64,000 bases of DNA from Beggiatoa leptomitoformis. GTDB lineage: Bacteria; Pseudomonadota; Gammaproteobacteria; Beggiatoales; Beggiatoaceae. Location of the stretch: assembly GCF_001305575.3 (NCBI RefSeq), contig NZ_CP012373.2, positions 3,920,799-3,984,798 on the forward strand. Reading direction: 5' to 3'. Position 1 is the first letter of the stretch, and each line of letters starts with the position of its first letter. Positions 10,392-18,570 of the stretch are shown one piece after another. The notes beneath the pieces were generated by a model. The model saw nothing but the letters and a program-made list of their open reading frames with translations. It was not told the DNA's origin and searched no databases. Both the position numbers and the translations under genes were made by a program.

Positions 10392-11088
10392 AAAATCCCT
10401 CTTGTATCAAACAATTTTATCTACTGCGCAGCTTTTTTTGTTACTTAGCTAGAAACTAAACTTAAAAACGCTTGCCGAGTCCACTCAAGATAATTCATCG
10501 ATTATTTTGATGGTTAAGCCCGTTACTTTTGCAATAATTTCATGAGGAATACCTTCCTGTTTCAACTGCAATGCGGTTAAACGAATCGCTTCATCTTTGC
10601 CTTTCTCCATACCTTCGGCAAGTCCTTTTTCAATCCCCTGAGCCAGCCCTTTCTCTATTCCTTCAGCCAGTCCTTCAGCCAAACCCTCAGCTTTACCCTC
10701 ATCAAAAGCCGTATCAATCACATTTTTTAAATCCCGATAGACTTTTAAACTTTCCTCATACTCTGCATATTCTTGGTCGGTATAATTTGCGATTTCTGCT
10801 TGTTCAAACAGCTTGCCGAATATCTTCTCTTGCAGTTTTTTCGGGCGGTTGGTTAAATTTTCTAAATTCCGTAAAATATACAGCCATTTGTCAAAATGCG
10901 TTTCTAATTCATTTTCAGTTTTGGTGAATTTAGGCATTTCTAAATAGATATAAGTCAATTTGTCATAAAAGACTCTTTTGGTACTTTGGTCTATCAATTT
11001 AACTTCATGATGAAAAACGTCTTGGTCTTCTTTATCCTCATCAAAGACAAAATCTAAAATGCCAACGGTATAAATCGCGTTGGTAGTG

Positions 11089-11502
11089 CTAAAGAAGCAG
11101 TGATTTGTTATAATCATTAATGAAAAAAATAGTAGCCCCAATGTGATTTTCTATTTTCTTGGAGAAAGATAAGGTTTTCCTCACTAAACGACTGACACGC
11201 TGTCTTAACGTATTATTAAATCGCTCTATATGATTGGTCAGCCCCGTCTCCTTCCCTACTGCTTGATGCCGTTTACTCGGAAGAACTTTCTGGTACGCTT
11301 CCCAGAAGTCGGTGTAACAGACTGCACATTGCCGATATACCGCTGGGAGTGAATTCCAGAGTGCTTGCGCTCCCTCAACATCTCGCTTCCCAAAGGCAAT
11401 CCCGACAACCTCTCGTGAGTCTCTATCCAACGCTAACCATACCCACACTTTCTGGCGACGCTGCCCAACAAATGACCACATCTCATCGCATTCTAAGCGC
11501 AA
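11089..11502 (-). CDS. insB: IS1-family transposase catalytic part (InsB)
   Basis: 137 residues if begun at the TTG at 11502, but more probably made as an InsA-InsB fusion by -1 frameshifting on the A8 run (minus strand, 11509-11516). DDE residues are visible as CDEMWSFVG (Asp), CYTDFWEAY (Asp) and NHIERFNNTLRQRVSRLVRK (Glu), the IS1 arrangement. The protein cuts and joins IS ends. It is intact to its stop near the left inverted repeat. Confidence 0.9.
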   Translation of the reverse strand: MRLECDEMWSFVGQRRQKVWVWLALDRDSREVVGIAFGKRDVEGAQALWNSLPAVYRQCAVCYTDFWEAYQKVLPSKRHQAVGKETGLTNHIERFNNTLRQRVSRLVRKTLSFSKKIENHIGATIFFINDYNKSLLL

Positions 11503-11792
11503 CTGTCCTTTTTTTTAACGGCTTGTTCTAGTCTTTGTTGCGCATACAAACCATTGACATAATGTTGTAGCCATGTGCCTGAGATTCCTGTAACACGGGC
11601 TATTCCTCTCAGTGAAAGTTTTTCTTTTAATAGCTTGTCCACCTGTGCCCACGTCTCTTGGCTTATGTATTTCTTGGTGGGTTGTTCTACAAATCGTCGT
11701 CCGCATTCGCGACATTTGTAGTTTTGTGTCCCTGTGCGGGTTTTTCCGTATTTCACAATGTGTGTCGCTTTACAGCTTGGGCAGGTTAGCAT
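11493..11792 (-). CDS. insA: IS1-family InsA DNA-binding protein
   Basis: 99 residues. A zinc ribbon is formed by CPSC at 4-7 and CRECGRRF at about 33-40, followed by a helix-turn-helix (SLRGIARVTGISGTWLQHYV). In IS1 this protein binds the ends and represses transcription, and the frameshifted InsAB is the transposase. The ribosomal slip site is A8 in the codons for AVKKKD near the end of the frame. The start ATG at 11792 is 64 bp inside the right end of the element. Confidence 0.9.
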   Translation of the reverse strand: MLTCPSCKATHIVKYGKTRTGTQNYKCRECGRRFVEQPTKKYISQETWAQVDKLLKEKLSLRGIARVTGISGTWLQHYVNGLYAQQRLEQAVKKKDSCA

Positions 11793-12238
11793 TTTAGGGA
11801 CTCTTCTTCTTTCTTCTGTTTTCTTATTTTAATATCACTTTCTCTTTAGCACTACCATCGCGTTTAATTTAAAATCCCATTGACCTTTTTCAGCTTGTTG
11901 TTGAATTGGAAACGTAGAGTAATAAATACTACGGTCTTTGAAATAGTTTTGTTTCGCTTTTTGTAATTCAACGATAAACCTTTCCCCGTATTCGTTTTCG
12001 CAATAAATATCAAAAATTGCTTTACGATTATCGATGTGTCGCCCGAGTTGTTCAGGAGGAAGATAAGTCAAGTCAATAATTTGTCCTGTCTTTTTCTGCA
12101 ATAGCTCATTAAGAAAATCGACAAGCAAGTCCTTATTTGGTTCACTCCCAAACAACTTTTTAAACCCAAAATCGGTAAAGGGGTTGATGTATTTGTCTTT
12201 TACGCGCATAAAATCCCTCTTGTATCAAACAATTTTAT

Positions 12239-12457
12239 CTACTGCGCAGCTTTTTTTGTTACTTGGTAAATGTCTAACATACTTTGAATTAATGACTGCT
12301 GTTCTACAGGCATTGTGTTAAATTTCTCCGCCATATCTGCACGAGCCTCACTCGGTGCTTCGTTCAACAAATAATAAATTGCCGCAATCCAGCGAAAATT
12401 ATCACCATCCGTATTTTTTAATACTGTTAAGGCTTCCGTTACCGTCGCAAATTCCAT
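12239..12457 (-). CDS. Small hypothetical protein next to the Rpn unit
   Basis: About 72 residues from the ATG at 12457, which is preceded by GAGGGA; an upstream in-frame GTG at 12469 would add four residues. The sequence (MEFATVTEALTVLKNTDGDN...) looks like a small helical acidic protein with no motif I recognise. It ends 29 bp before the start of the split Rpn gene on the same strand, so the two were probably one transcript. The last codons were included in the duplicated unit, as the same bases precede unit 2 at about 10420-10446. Confidence 0.6.
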   Translation of the reverse strand: MEFATVTEALTVLKNTDGDNFRWIAAIYYLLNEAPSEARADMAEKFNTMPVEQQSLIQSMLDIYQVTKKAAQ

Positions 12458-12628
12458 ATATTCCCTCACGTAGATTCATTTATCTAATAGTTTAAATCAT
12501 CTTTAATTTAGCATAGCATGGTTGTTAATTAGCCACGTTGCAACAAAGAAACCCACAGAATGCTTGTTTAAACTAAGCGACTTAATCGCCATTTTGAATT
12601 TAAAAATCCACTTTAACAACATCTATTT

Positions 12629-12661
12629 AACCTGTATTTACCTTAAAAAATACAGGTTTTT
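12629..12661 (+). terminator. Strong hairpin with T-run upstream of the DUF3683 dehydrogenase
   Basis: The arms AACCTGTATTT (12629-12639) and AAATACAGGTT (12648-12658) pair perfectly over 11 bp with an 8-base loop, followed by a short T-run. No + strand gene ends nearby (the last is at 9388). It lies 72 bp before the start at 12733, so it could be an attenuator in a leader or the terminator of an unseen small RNA. The rest of 12470-12732 is AT-rich with no other feature I can name. Confidence 0.5.
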
Positions 12662-12732
12662 CATGCCTTTAGCTACATTTTCTGCTAAACTTCAACTTCT
12701 TTAGACTTTCATTATCATCGGTTGTTACACTC

Positions 12733-15700
12733 ATGACGACACAAACCCGTATTCGTGAAATCCCTTACAACTACACTTCTTTTTCCGACCGAGAAGTTTT
12801 TCTTCGCTTGATGGGGGAAAATGCTTGGCAAACTTTCAACGAATTACGCACACAACGGAGAACAGGACGTTCCGCCCGTATGTTGCTGGAAGTGCTTGGA
12901 GATATTTGGGTTATTCAACGCAATCCCTTTATTCAAGACGATTTGCTCGACAACCATAAACGGCTTGAATCGCTGATTCATTCCCTAACACATCGTCTTG
13001 CCCAAATTGAAACCCGTGCGGAAGATAATCCTTTAACGCTTAGCTTGATAAAAACAGCTCAACAAACGGTACAACAATTTCATGCGTGGTTAGACAGCCA
13101 ACACATGCTACGCCGTAAAGTACGCCGTCGTTTGCGCCAAGTTACACATAAAGACAATATCCGTTTCGACGGACTAGCCCGCGTTTCGCATGTCACTGAT
13201 GCGACGGACTGGCGCGTTGAATATCCCTTTGTTGTCCTATGCCCTGATACTGAAAAAGAAACCGCAGGGCTGGTTAAAGCATGTATTGAACTTGGGCTAA
13301 CGCTGATTCCGCGTGGGGGTGGCACAGGTTACACGGGGGGAGCTGTACCGTTAGTACAAGACAGTGCTGTAATAAACATGGAAAAATTAGAAGCCATGGG
13401 AGCTGTCACACAACGCACTTTACCCAATGTCGACAAACCTGTCTCCACTATTTGGGTAGAAGCGGGTGTAGTGACTAAGCGCGTTGCTGAACGTGCCGCA
13501 GAACATAAATGTATTTTTGCAGTTGACCCTACTTCGCAAGAAGCCTCCACCATCGGCGGTAATATCGCCATGAATGCAGGCGGAAAAAAAGCCGTTTTGT
13601 GGGGAACAACGCTAGATAATCTCGTTTCATGGAAAATGGTTACACCTGATGCGGATTGGATAGAAATTGAACGCCTAAACCACAACTTAGGCAAAATTCA
13701 TGAAATCCCTTTCGCTGAATTTCGTGTAACCCGTTACGACATAGACGGCAAAACCCAAAAAGGTGAACCAACTGTTTTACGCATCCCCGCCCATGAAATC
13801 CGCAAACCGGGATTAGGTAAAGATGTTACTAATAAATTTCTTGGCGGTTTACCCGGAGTACAAAAAGAAGGTTGTGATGGCTTAATTACCTCCGCCGTAT
13901 TCGTTTTACACAAACAACCCACGTTTACCCGCACTGTTTGCCTAGAATTTTTCGGTGCGGACTTGCGCAAAGCCGTTCCTGCGATTGTCGAAGTGAAAAA
14001 CTACTTAGATAGCGTTCCTACCGTGTTACTAGCAGGCATGGAACACTTAGATGAACGATATGTACGCGCCGTGAAATACAGCACCAAAGCCCCACGTCAA
14101 GAACTGCCAAAAATGGTTTTATTAATTGATATTGCAGGAGAAGATGAAAATGCAATTGCACAATCTGCCTCACATATCGTCCGTTTAGCCAATGCTCGTG
14201 AAGCAGAAGGGTTTGTTGCTATTACCGCAGAAGCCCGTCAATTATTTTGGAAAGACCGTTCACGCACCGCCGCGATTGCAGCACATACCAATGCGTTTAA
14301 AGTCAATGAAGACGTTGTCATTCCGCTAGACCGTTTAGCCGAATACAATGACGAAATTGAACGGATTAACATCGAACAATCCACCCAAAATAAACTGCAA
14401 ATCGTTGATAAAATTCTTTATTATTTAGAAAATGATTTACCTACCAGCTTTAACACCAAACAAGGCGGTGATTTTGGACATTGCCAAGAATCAGGCGAAA
14501 TCTTAGCGACCAAAAAAGCAACCGCTATCGACTACCTGCAAAAAACCAAACAACTTTGGGCGCATTTAATGGCAAATTTAGACATGCCTGCCCACACGTT
14601 AAAAACCCTTACGGATGCAAATTTACTCACCTTTAGAGAAAGTTACAGTCTTGCCAATATTACAGATAATGGCACAGAAAGCATTTTTGCTTTATTACAA
14701 CGTCGCGACCTGCGAATTTCTTACCGTCTCACCGTTCAAAAAACACTAGACGATATTTTTATTGGCTTGAATTTACAAGAAGTTCAACAAAAAATCTGCG
14801 ATATACACCACAAAAAACGCAGTGGACGCTTATTTGTCGCTACCCACATGCACGCGGGCGATGGCAACGTACATACCAATATCCCTGTTAATTCTAATGA
14901 TTACGCCATGCTGCATGAAGCCGACCGCATTGTTGCCCGCGTTATGGCCTTTGCAGAAAAGCTTGGCGGGGTGATTTCAGGCGAACATGGCATTGGCATT
15001 ACTAAACTCCAGTTTTTAAGCCCTGAATATCAACAAGCCTTTATTCAATATAAAGAAAAGATAGACCCCAAGGGTCATTTTAATCGCGGAAAACTGCTTC
15101 CTAATGGCGGACTACAAAACGCCTATACCCCATCATTACGACTGTTAGAACGAGAAGCCCTCCTGCTAGAAGCCAGCGAATTGGGCGAATTGAACGTGAT
15201 GATTAAAGACTGCTTACGCTGTGGCAAGTGCAAGCCCGTCTGCAATACCCATGTCCCACGTGCTAACTTACTCTACTCGCCACGCAATAAAATCCTAGCG
15301 ACTGGATTGATTATTGAAGCCTTTTTATACGAAGAGCAAACACGACGCGGCATTTCTTTACGCCATTTTGACGAAATGAATGATGTCGCCGACCATTGCA
15401 CCGTTTGCCACAAGTGCGAAAATCCTTGTCCTGTGAATATTGATTTCGGCGATGTCACCATTAAAATGCGTAACATTCTGAAAAAACAAGGACAACGGCG
15501 GGCAAGTCTTGGCACATGGGCAGCGATGCGCTACCTCAACGCAACAGACCCCTTATTTATCAAAATTCTCCGTACTGCCATGTTAGATTGGGGATTTAAA
15601 GCCCAAAATTTGGGTTATCAACTGGCGAAAAAACTAGGGTTTGCAGGTAAAAAAACCATTCCGCACGCCACAACGGGCAAAATGCCCTTAAAAGCGCAAG

Positions 15701-16620
15701 TCATTAATTTTGTAAAAAAACCGCTACCCGCCAGTTTACCGAAAAAAACCATGCGCGGATTGTTAGAGCTAGAGGATAAAAATACCATTCCAATTTTGCG
15801 CGACCCTGCAAAAGTGACAGATGATAGCGAAGCCGTGTTTTACTTCCCCGGTTGCGGTTCGGAACGCTTATTTAGCCAAGTGGGTTTGGCAACCTTAGCC
15901 ATGCTGTATGAAGTTGGTACACAAACTGTTCTCCCACCGGGATATTTATGCTGTGGCTATCCACAACTGGCTAATGGTGACGAAGTTAAAGGGCAAAACA
16001 TCACCACAGGGAATCAAGTTTTATTCCATCGTGTAGCTAATAACTTAAATTATTTAGATATTAAAACCGTTATTGTCTCTTGTGGAACTTGCATGGACCA
16101 ACTGCTGAAATATCAGTTTGGACAAATTTTCCCCAACAGTCGTTTATTAGATATTCACGAATACCTAATGGAAAAAGGCATTACGTTAGAAGGAGTTAGT
16201 GGCGAACGGTATATGTATCATGACCCTTGTCATTCACCGATGAAAACGTATAATCCGACGAAAGTTGCTTCCAGTTTATTGGGGCAATCGGTTTTATTGT
16301 CTGAGCGGTGTTGTGGTGAAGCGGGTACGTTTGCGGTTGCGCGTCCTGACATTGCAACGCAAGTGCGTTTCCGTAAACAAGAAGAGTTACACAAAGGCGT
16401 GAAAAGTCTTAGTGGGACTGAAACTAATGAACAAGGGACGGTTAAAATGCTGACTTCTTGCCCTGCTTGCGTGCAAGGTTTATCGCGTTATCGGGATGAA
16501 GTAGGGATTGAAACCGATTATATTGTTGTAGAACTCGCTAATAAAAACTTGGGCAATGGCTGGCAACAACGGTTTATTGAAAAAGTTCAACACGGCGGGG
16601 TTGAACGGGTGTTGTTGTAA
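12733..16620 (+). CDS. DUF3683/FAD-linked dehydrogenase with Fe-S and CCG domains
   Basis: 1,295 residues, a natural fusion seen in beta- and gammaproteobacteria. Residues 1-150 are the DUF3683 region. The FAD domain (about 160-420) contains [15 protein letters not shown] near 192-206; a FAD_linked_oxidase C-terminal domain carries [17 protein letters not shown] and [16 protein letters not shown]. Two 4Fe-4S clusters follow ([11 protein letters not shown] near 826, [11 protein letters not shown] near 889), then heterodisulfide-reductase-type CCG domains ([47 protein letters not shown]). The build is that of GlcD/GlcF or D-lactate dehydrogenases fused in one chain, so it probably oxidises a 2-hydroxyacid and passes electrons to the quinone pool. 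The substrate cannot be read from the sequence. Confidence 0.85.
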   Translation: MTTQTRIREIPYNYTSFSDREVFLRLMGENAWQTFNELRTQRRTGRSARMLLEVLGDIWVIQRNPFIQDDLLDNHKRLESLIHSLTHRLAQIETRAEDNPLTLSLIKTAQQTVQQFHAWLDSQHMLRRKVRRRLRQVTHKDNIRFDGLARVSHVTDATDWRVEYPFVVLCPDTEKETAGLVKACIELGLTLIPRGGGTGYTGGAVPLVQDSAVINMEKLEAMGAVTQRTLPNVDKPVSTIWVEAGVVTKRVAERAAEHKCIFAVDPTSQEASTIGGNIAMNAGGKKAVLWGTTLDNLVSWKMVTPDADWIEIERLNHNLGKIHEIPFAEFRVTRYDIDGKTQKGEPTVLRIPAHEIRKPGLGKDVTNKFLGGLPGVQKEGCDGLITSAVFVLHKQPTFTRTVCLEFFGADLRKAVPAIVEVKNYLDSVPTVLLAGMEHLDERYVRAVKYSTKAPRQELPKMVLLIDIAGEDENAIAQSASHIVRLANAREAEGFVAITAEARQLFWKDRSRTAAIAAHTNAFKVNEDVVIPLDRLAEYNDEIERINIEQSTQNKLQIVDKILYYLENDLPTSFNTKQGGDFGHCQESGEILATKKATAIDYLQKTKQLWAHLMANLDMPAHTLKTLTDANLLTFRESYSLANITDNGTESIFALLQRRDLRISYRLTVQKTLDDIFIGLNLQEVQQKICDIHHKKRSGRLFVATHMHAGDGNVHTNIPVNSNDYAMLHEADRIVARVMAFAEKLGGVISGEHGIGITKLQFLSPEYQQAFIQYKEKIDPKGHFNRGKLLPNGGLQNAYTPSLRLLEREALLLEASELGELNVMIKDCLRCGKCKPVCNTHVPRANLLYSPRNKILATGLIIEAFLYEEQTRRGISLRHFDEMNDVADHCTVCHKCENPCPVNIDFGDVTIKMRNILKKQGQRRASLGTWAAMRYLNATDPLFIKILRTAMLDWGFKAQNLGYQLAKKLGFAGKKTIPHATTGKMPLKAQVINFVKKPLPASLPKKTMRGLLELEDKNTIPILRDPAKVTDDSEAVFYFPGCGSERLFSQVGLATLAMLYEVGTQTVLPPGYLCCGYPQLANGDEVKGQNITTGNQVLFHRVANNLNYLDIKTVIVSCGTCMDQLLKYQFGQIFPNSRLLDIHEYLMEKGITLEGVSGERYMYHDPCHSPMKTYNPTKVASSLLGQSVLLSERCCGEAGTFAVARPDIATQVRFRKQEELHKGVKSLSGTETNEQGTVKMLTSCPACVQGLSRYRDEVGIETDYIVVELANKNLGNGWQQRFIEKVQHGGVERVLL

Positions 16621-16650
16621 TAATCAGGTTATTGGTTTTTAAGTTTATTT

Positions 16651-16681
16651 AGGGTGTATAACGCTGATGTTTATACACCCT
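16651..16681. promoter_or_regulatory. Perfect palindrome upstream of Sel1-kinase operon
   Basis: The 11-bp arms AGGGTGTATAA (16651-16661) and TTATACACCCT (16671-16681) are separated by 9 bases. The right arm ends 20 bp before the start codon at 16702 and is followed by ATTGTTT. It may be the terminator of the dehydrogenase gene, an operator for the following operon, or both. Confidence 0.55.
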
Positions 16682-16701
16682 ATTGTTTCAGGAGATTTGA
16701 A

Positions 16702-18570
16702 ATGGATTCAACAAATACGCCACCCAGTCGGAAAAAACCGCTTGCCAGTCATCAAGGATTACCGATTGAGAAAGTCGATAGCATAAAAAACGAGAACCCG
16801 CAGGTAGTTAAAGTTAATAAACACTTATTTAAACAGATGGAACAGGCGGCTAAACGTGGAGATGCTAAAGCGCAATTTAATTTAGCGGTTTGTTATCATA
16901 AAGGCGAAGGAGTTGCACAAAACCATGAAAAGGCTGTTGAATGGTATCAAAAATCCGCACAACAAGGGTTTTCTCAAGCGCAGTTTAATTTAGCGAATTG
17001 TTATAGAAAAGGCGTAGGGGTTGCACAAAACCATGAAAAGGCTGTTGAATGGTTTGAAAAATCTGCACAACAGGGGTTTGCCCAAGCACAGCTTAGTTTA
17101 GCTCTTTGTTATCACAAAGGCATAGGGATTGTGCAAAGCGATGAAGAAGCTTTTGAATGGTTTAAAAAATCTGCACAGCAAGGTGATGCTCAAGCACAGC
17201 TTAGTTTGGCTCTTTGTTATCATGAAGGCGTAGGGGTTGCACAACACCATGAAAAGGCTGTTGAATGGTTTGAAAAATCTGCACAACAAGGGGATGCTGA
17301 AGCGCAGTTTAATTTAGCGGTTTGTTATGAAAAAGGCAAAGGGGTTGCACAAAACCATGAAAAGGCTTTTGAATGGTATCAAAAATCCGCACAACAAGGG
17401 TTTGCTAAAGCGCAGTTTAATTTAGCGAATCATTATCACGAAGGTGTAGGGGTTGAGCAAAACGATGAAAAATCGCTTGAATGGCTTGAAAAAGCGGCTA
17501 AACAGGATAGTGATAAAAACATTGCTATTCTTGCTCAATATGCCCTAGCAACCGCTTATAAACAAGGTAGATTTGGTGCTATTAATTTATCTAAAGCGAA
17601 AGAATATTTACATGAGATTACAGATGATAAAGAAATAAATTCTATCTTAGAAGGAATACAAGAGATTGATGGGGAGAATCAAGAACAAGTTATCCGTGTT
17701 ATTCGTCAAGTATCAATGAATGCGTTAATTGAACTGGAAAGACAAGAGGCTAAAGAAAAAGCCGACAAGGAAATGTTATCGTTTTTAACGCATACCTTGA
17801 ATAATAGTTTAGGAACAGTTGATGAAAGTATTCACATTATTATTTCAACACTGGGAACAGACTATAAAGAGGATGCCAATAAATTCAAAGCAGTCTCACG
17901 ACTATTATCACTGGCGAATATTTTTTCTGTTACTAATACATTAATCCAGATGTTTAAACAATATATAACAGAACCAGAAAATTTTAAAACCAAATGGAAA
18001 CAAGATAATAAAGGCAGCGAAACCATTTATACAACCTTAGCTTTTGCCTTACAACAAACGGTTAATCGCTTGTTTTTTCGTCTGTCTTCCCGATATTTAG
18101 CTAAATTCTTTCCCCAATTCACTAATACGGAACAAGACCAACTTAAACAACAATTTGTACAAGAGATTCTTTTTATAGAAGATAAGTCTTCACAAAAAAT
18201 TATTGAATGGCTTAAAAATGAATTTGACATTATCGAACTAGAAATTGATGAGGAACAATTTCATTTTGAAAAAGATGGCATTAGATTCACTTTCTTATTT
18301 TCTATTTTTTCCGAAATTATTTACAATGCAATTCGTTATGCAACAGAAAAACCAATAAAAGTGACTTGGTCTAAAAATGCAGATAGTTATTGTTTTACCT
18401 GTAGCAATCGCTTTTCAATAGAAAAACGTTATAAAGAAGAAAAAAGTCAACAAGGACTTGTTTTTATAAGAAGATTATTAACGCTTTTGCATAAATCTGA
18501 ATTGATTGTTGACGATACAGAAGATAATTACACCATAACCGTTAAACTTCATCAGGATAATTTTATATGA
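16702..18570 (+). CDS. Sel1-repeat protein with histidine-kinase-like C-terminal region
   Basis: 622 residues from the ATG at 16702, chosen because AGGAG lies at 16690-16694; an upstream in-frame ATG at 16654 falls inside the palindrome and lacks a ribosome site. Residues 53-268 are six tandem 36-residue Sel1 repeats (consensus AxAQFNLAxCYHKGxGVAQN), followed by a degenerate seventh. After a helical linker comes FLTHTLNNSLGTV (His364), which resembles the H-box of a dimerising kinase domain. Near 535-545 FSEIIYNAIRYA resembles the N-box (Asn542) and QQGLVFIRRLL near 583-593 a G-box, so the end looks like a divergent HATPase. No transmembrane segment is seen, hence cytoplasmic. The stop overlaps the next start by 4 bp. 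Sel1 repeats usually bind proteins, so they may be the sensor. Confidence 0.7.
   Translation: MDSTNTPPSRKKPLASHQGLPIEKVDSIKNENPQVVKVNKHLFKQMEQAAKRGDAKAQFNLAVCYHKGEGVAQNHEKAVEWYQKSAQQGFSQAQFNLANCYRKGVGVAQNHEKAVEWFEKSAQQGFAQAQLSLALCYHKGIGIVQSDEEAFEWFKKSAQQGDAQAQLSLALCYHEGVGVAQHHEKAVEWFEKSAQQGDAEAQFNLAVCYEKGKGVAQNHEKAFEWYQKSAQQGFAKAQFNLANHYHEGVGVEQNDEKSLEWLEKAAKQDSDKNIAILAQYALATAYKQGRFGAINLSKAKEYLHEITDDKEINSILEGIQEIDGENQEQVIRVIRQVSMNALIELERQEAKEKADKEMLSFLTHTLNNSLGTVDESIHIIISTLGTDYKEDANKFKAVSRLLSLANIFSVTNTLIQMFKQYITEPENFKTKWKQDNKGSETIYTTLAFALQQTVNRLFFRLSSRYLAKFFPQFTNTEQDQLKQQFVQEILFIEDKSSQKIIEWLKNEFDIIELEIDEEQFHFEKDGIRFTFLFSIFSEIIYNAIRYATEKPIKVTWSKNADSYCFTCSNRFSIEKRYKEEKSQQGLVFIRRLLTLLHKSELIVDDTEDNYTITVKLHQDNFI

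Larger units (their letters stand above)
11082..11856 (-). mobile_element. Complete IS1-family insertion sequence (775 bp)
   Basis: The ends are GGTAGTGCTAAAGA on one side and its inverted copy (TCTTTAGCACTACC, 11843-11856) on the other. The flanks carry the 8-bp direct repeat ATCGCGTT at 11074-11081 and 11857-11864. Length and target size match IS1 (768 bp, 8-9 bp). It holds insA (11493-11792) and insB (11089-11502) overlapping by 10 bp around a run of eight A residues. Both frames are open, so it may be active. It inserted into the second Rpn copy. Confidence 0.95.
10485..12209 (-). pseudogene. Second Rpn nuclease copy, split by IS1-family element
   Basis: The N-terminal part is 11865-12209 and the C-terminal part 10485-11081, separated by the IS. 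Without the IS and one 8-bp target copy the frame is restored to 942 bp, that is 313 codons plus stop. The gene was therefore intact when it was hit, and the insertion should be recent. As it stands, the N-terminal fragment could give a 124-residue peptide ending in IS-encoded residues; an open frame starting inside the IS runs into the C-terminal part for 218 residues. The active-site segment (IFDIYCENEYGERFIVELQ) lies in the N-terminal piece. It lacks 12 residues of the repeat tail relative to the intact copy. Confidence 0.9.
9376..12264. repeat. Tandem duplication of an Rpn gene unit (second copy carries an IS)
   Basis: Unit 1 spans 9376-10446 (1,071 bp) and unit 2 spans 10447-12264. The second unit starts with the same bases that end the aminopeptidase gene (AGCTAGAAACTAAAC) and ends with the same bases that end the small gene at 12239 (CTACTGCGCAGC, then a T-run). 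Removing the 775-bp IS and one 8-bp target copy leaves 1,035 bp, 36 bp shorter than unit 1; the difference is 12 codons in the Gly/Glu-rich tail. The junction at 10445-10446 shows a two-base (TT) overlap, as expected for a duplication by short homology. Confidence 0.9.

Noticed and set aside
9500-10927. Leu/Pro-rich ORFs of 118-130 residues on the plus strand
   Set aside because: They are antisense to the repeat tail of the two Rpn copies; their likeness to each other only reflects the duplication.
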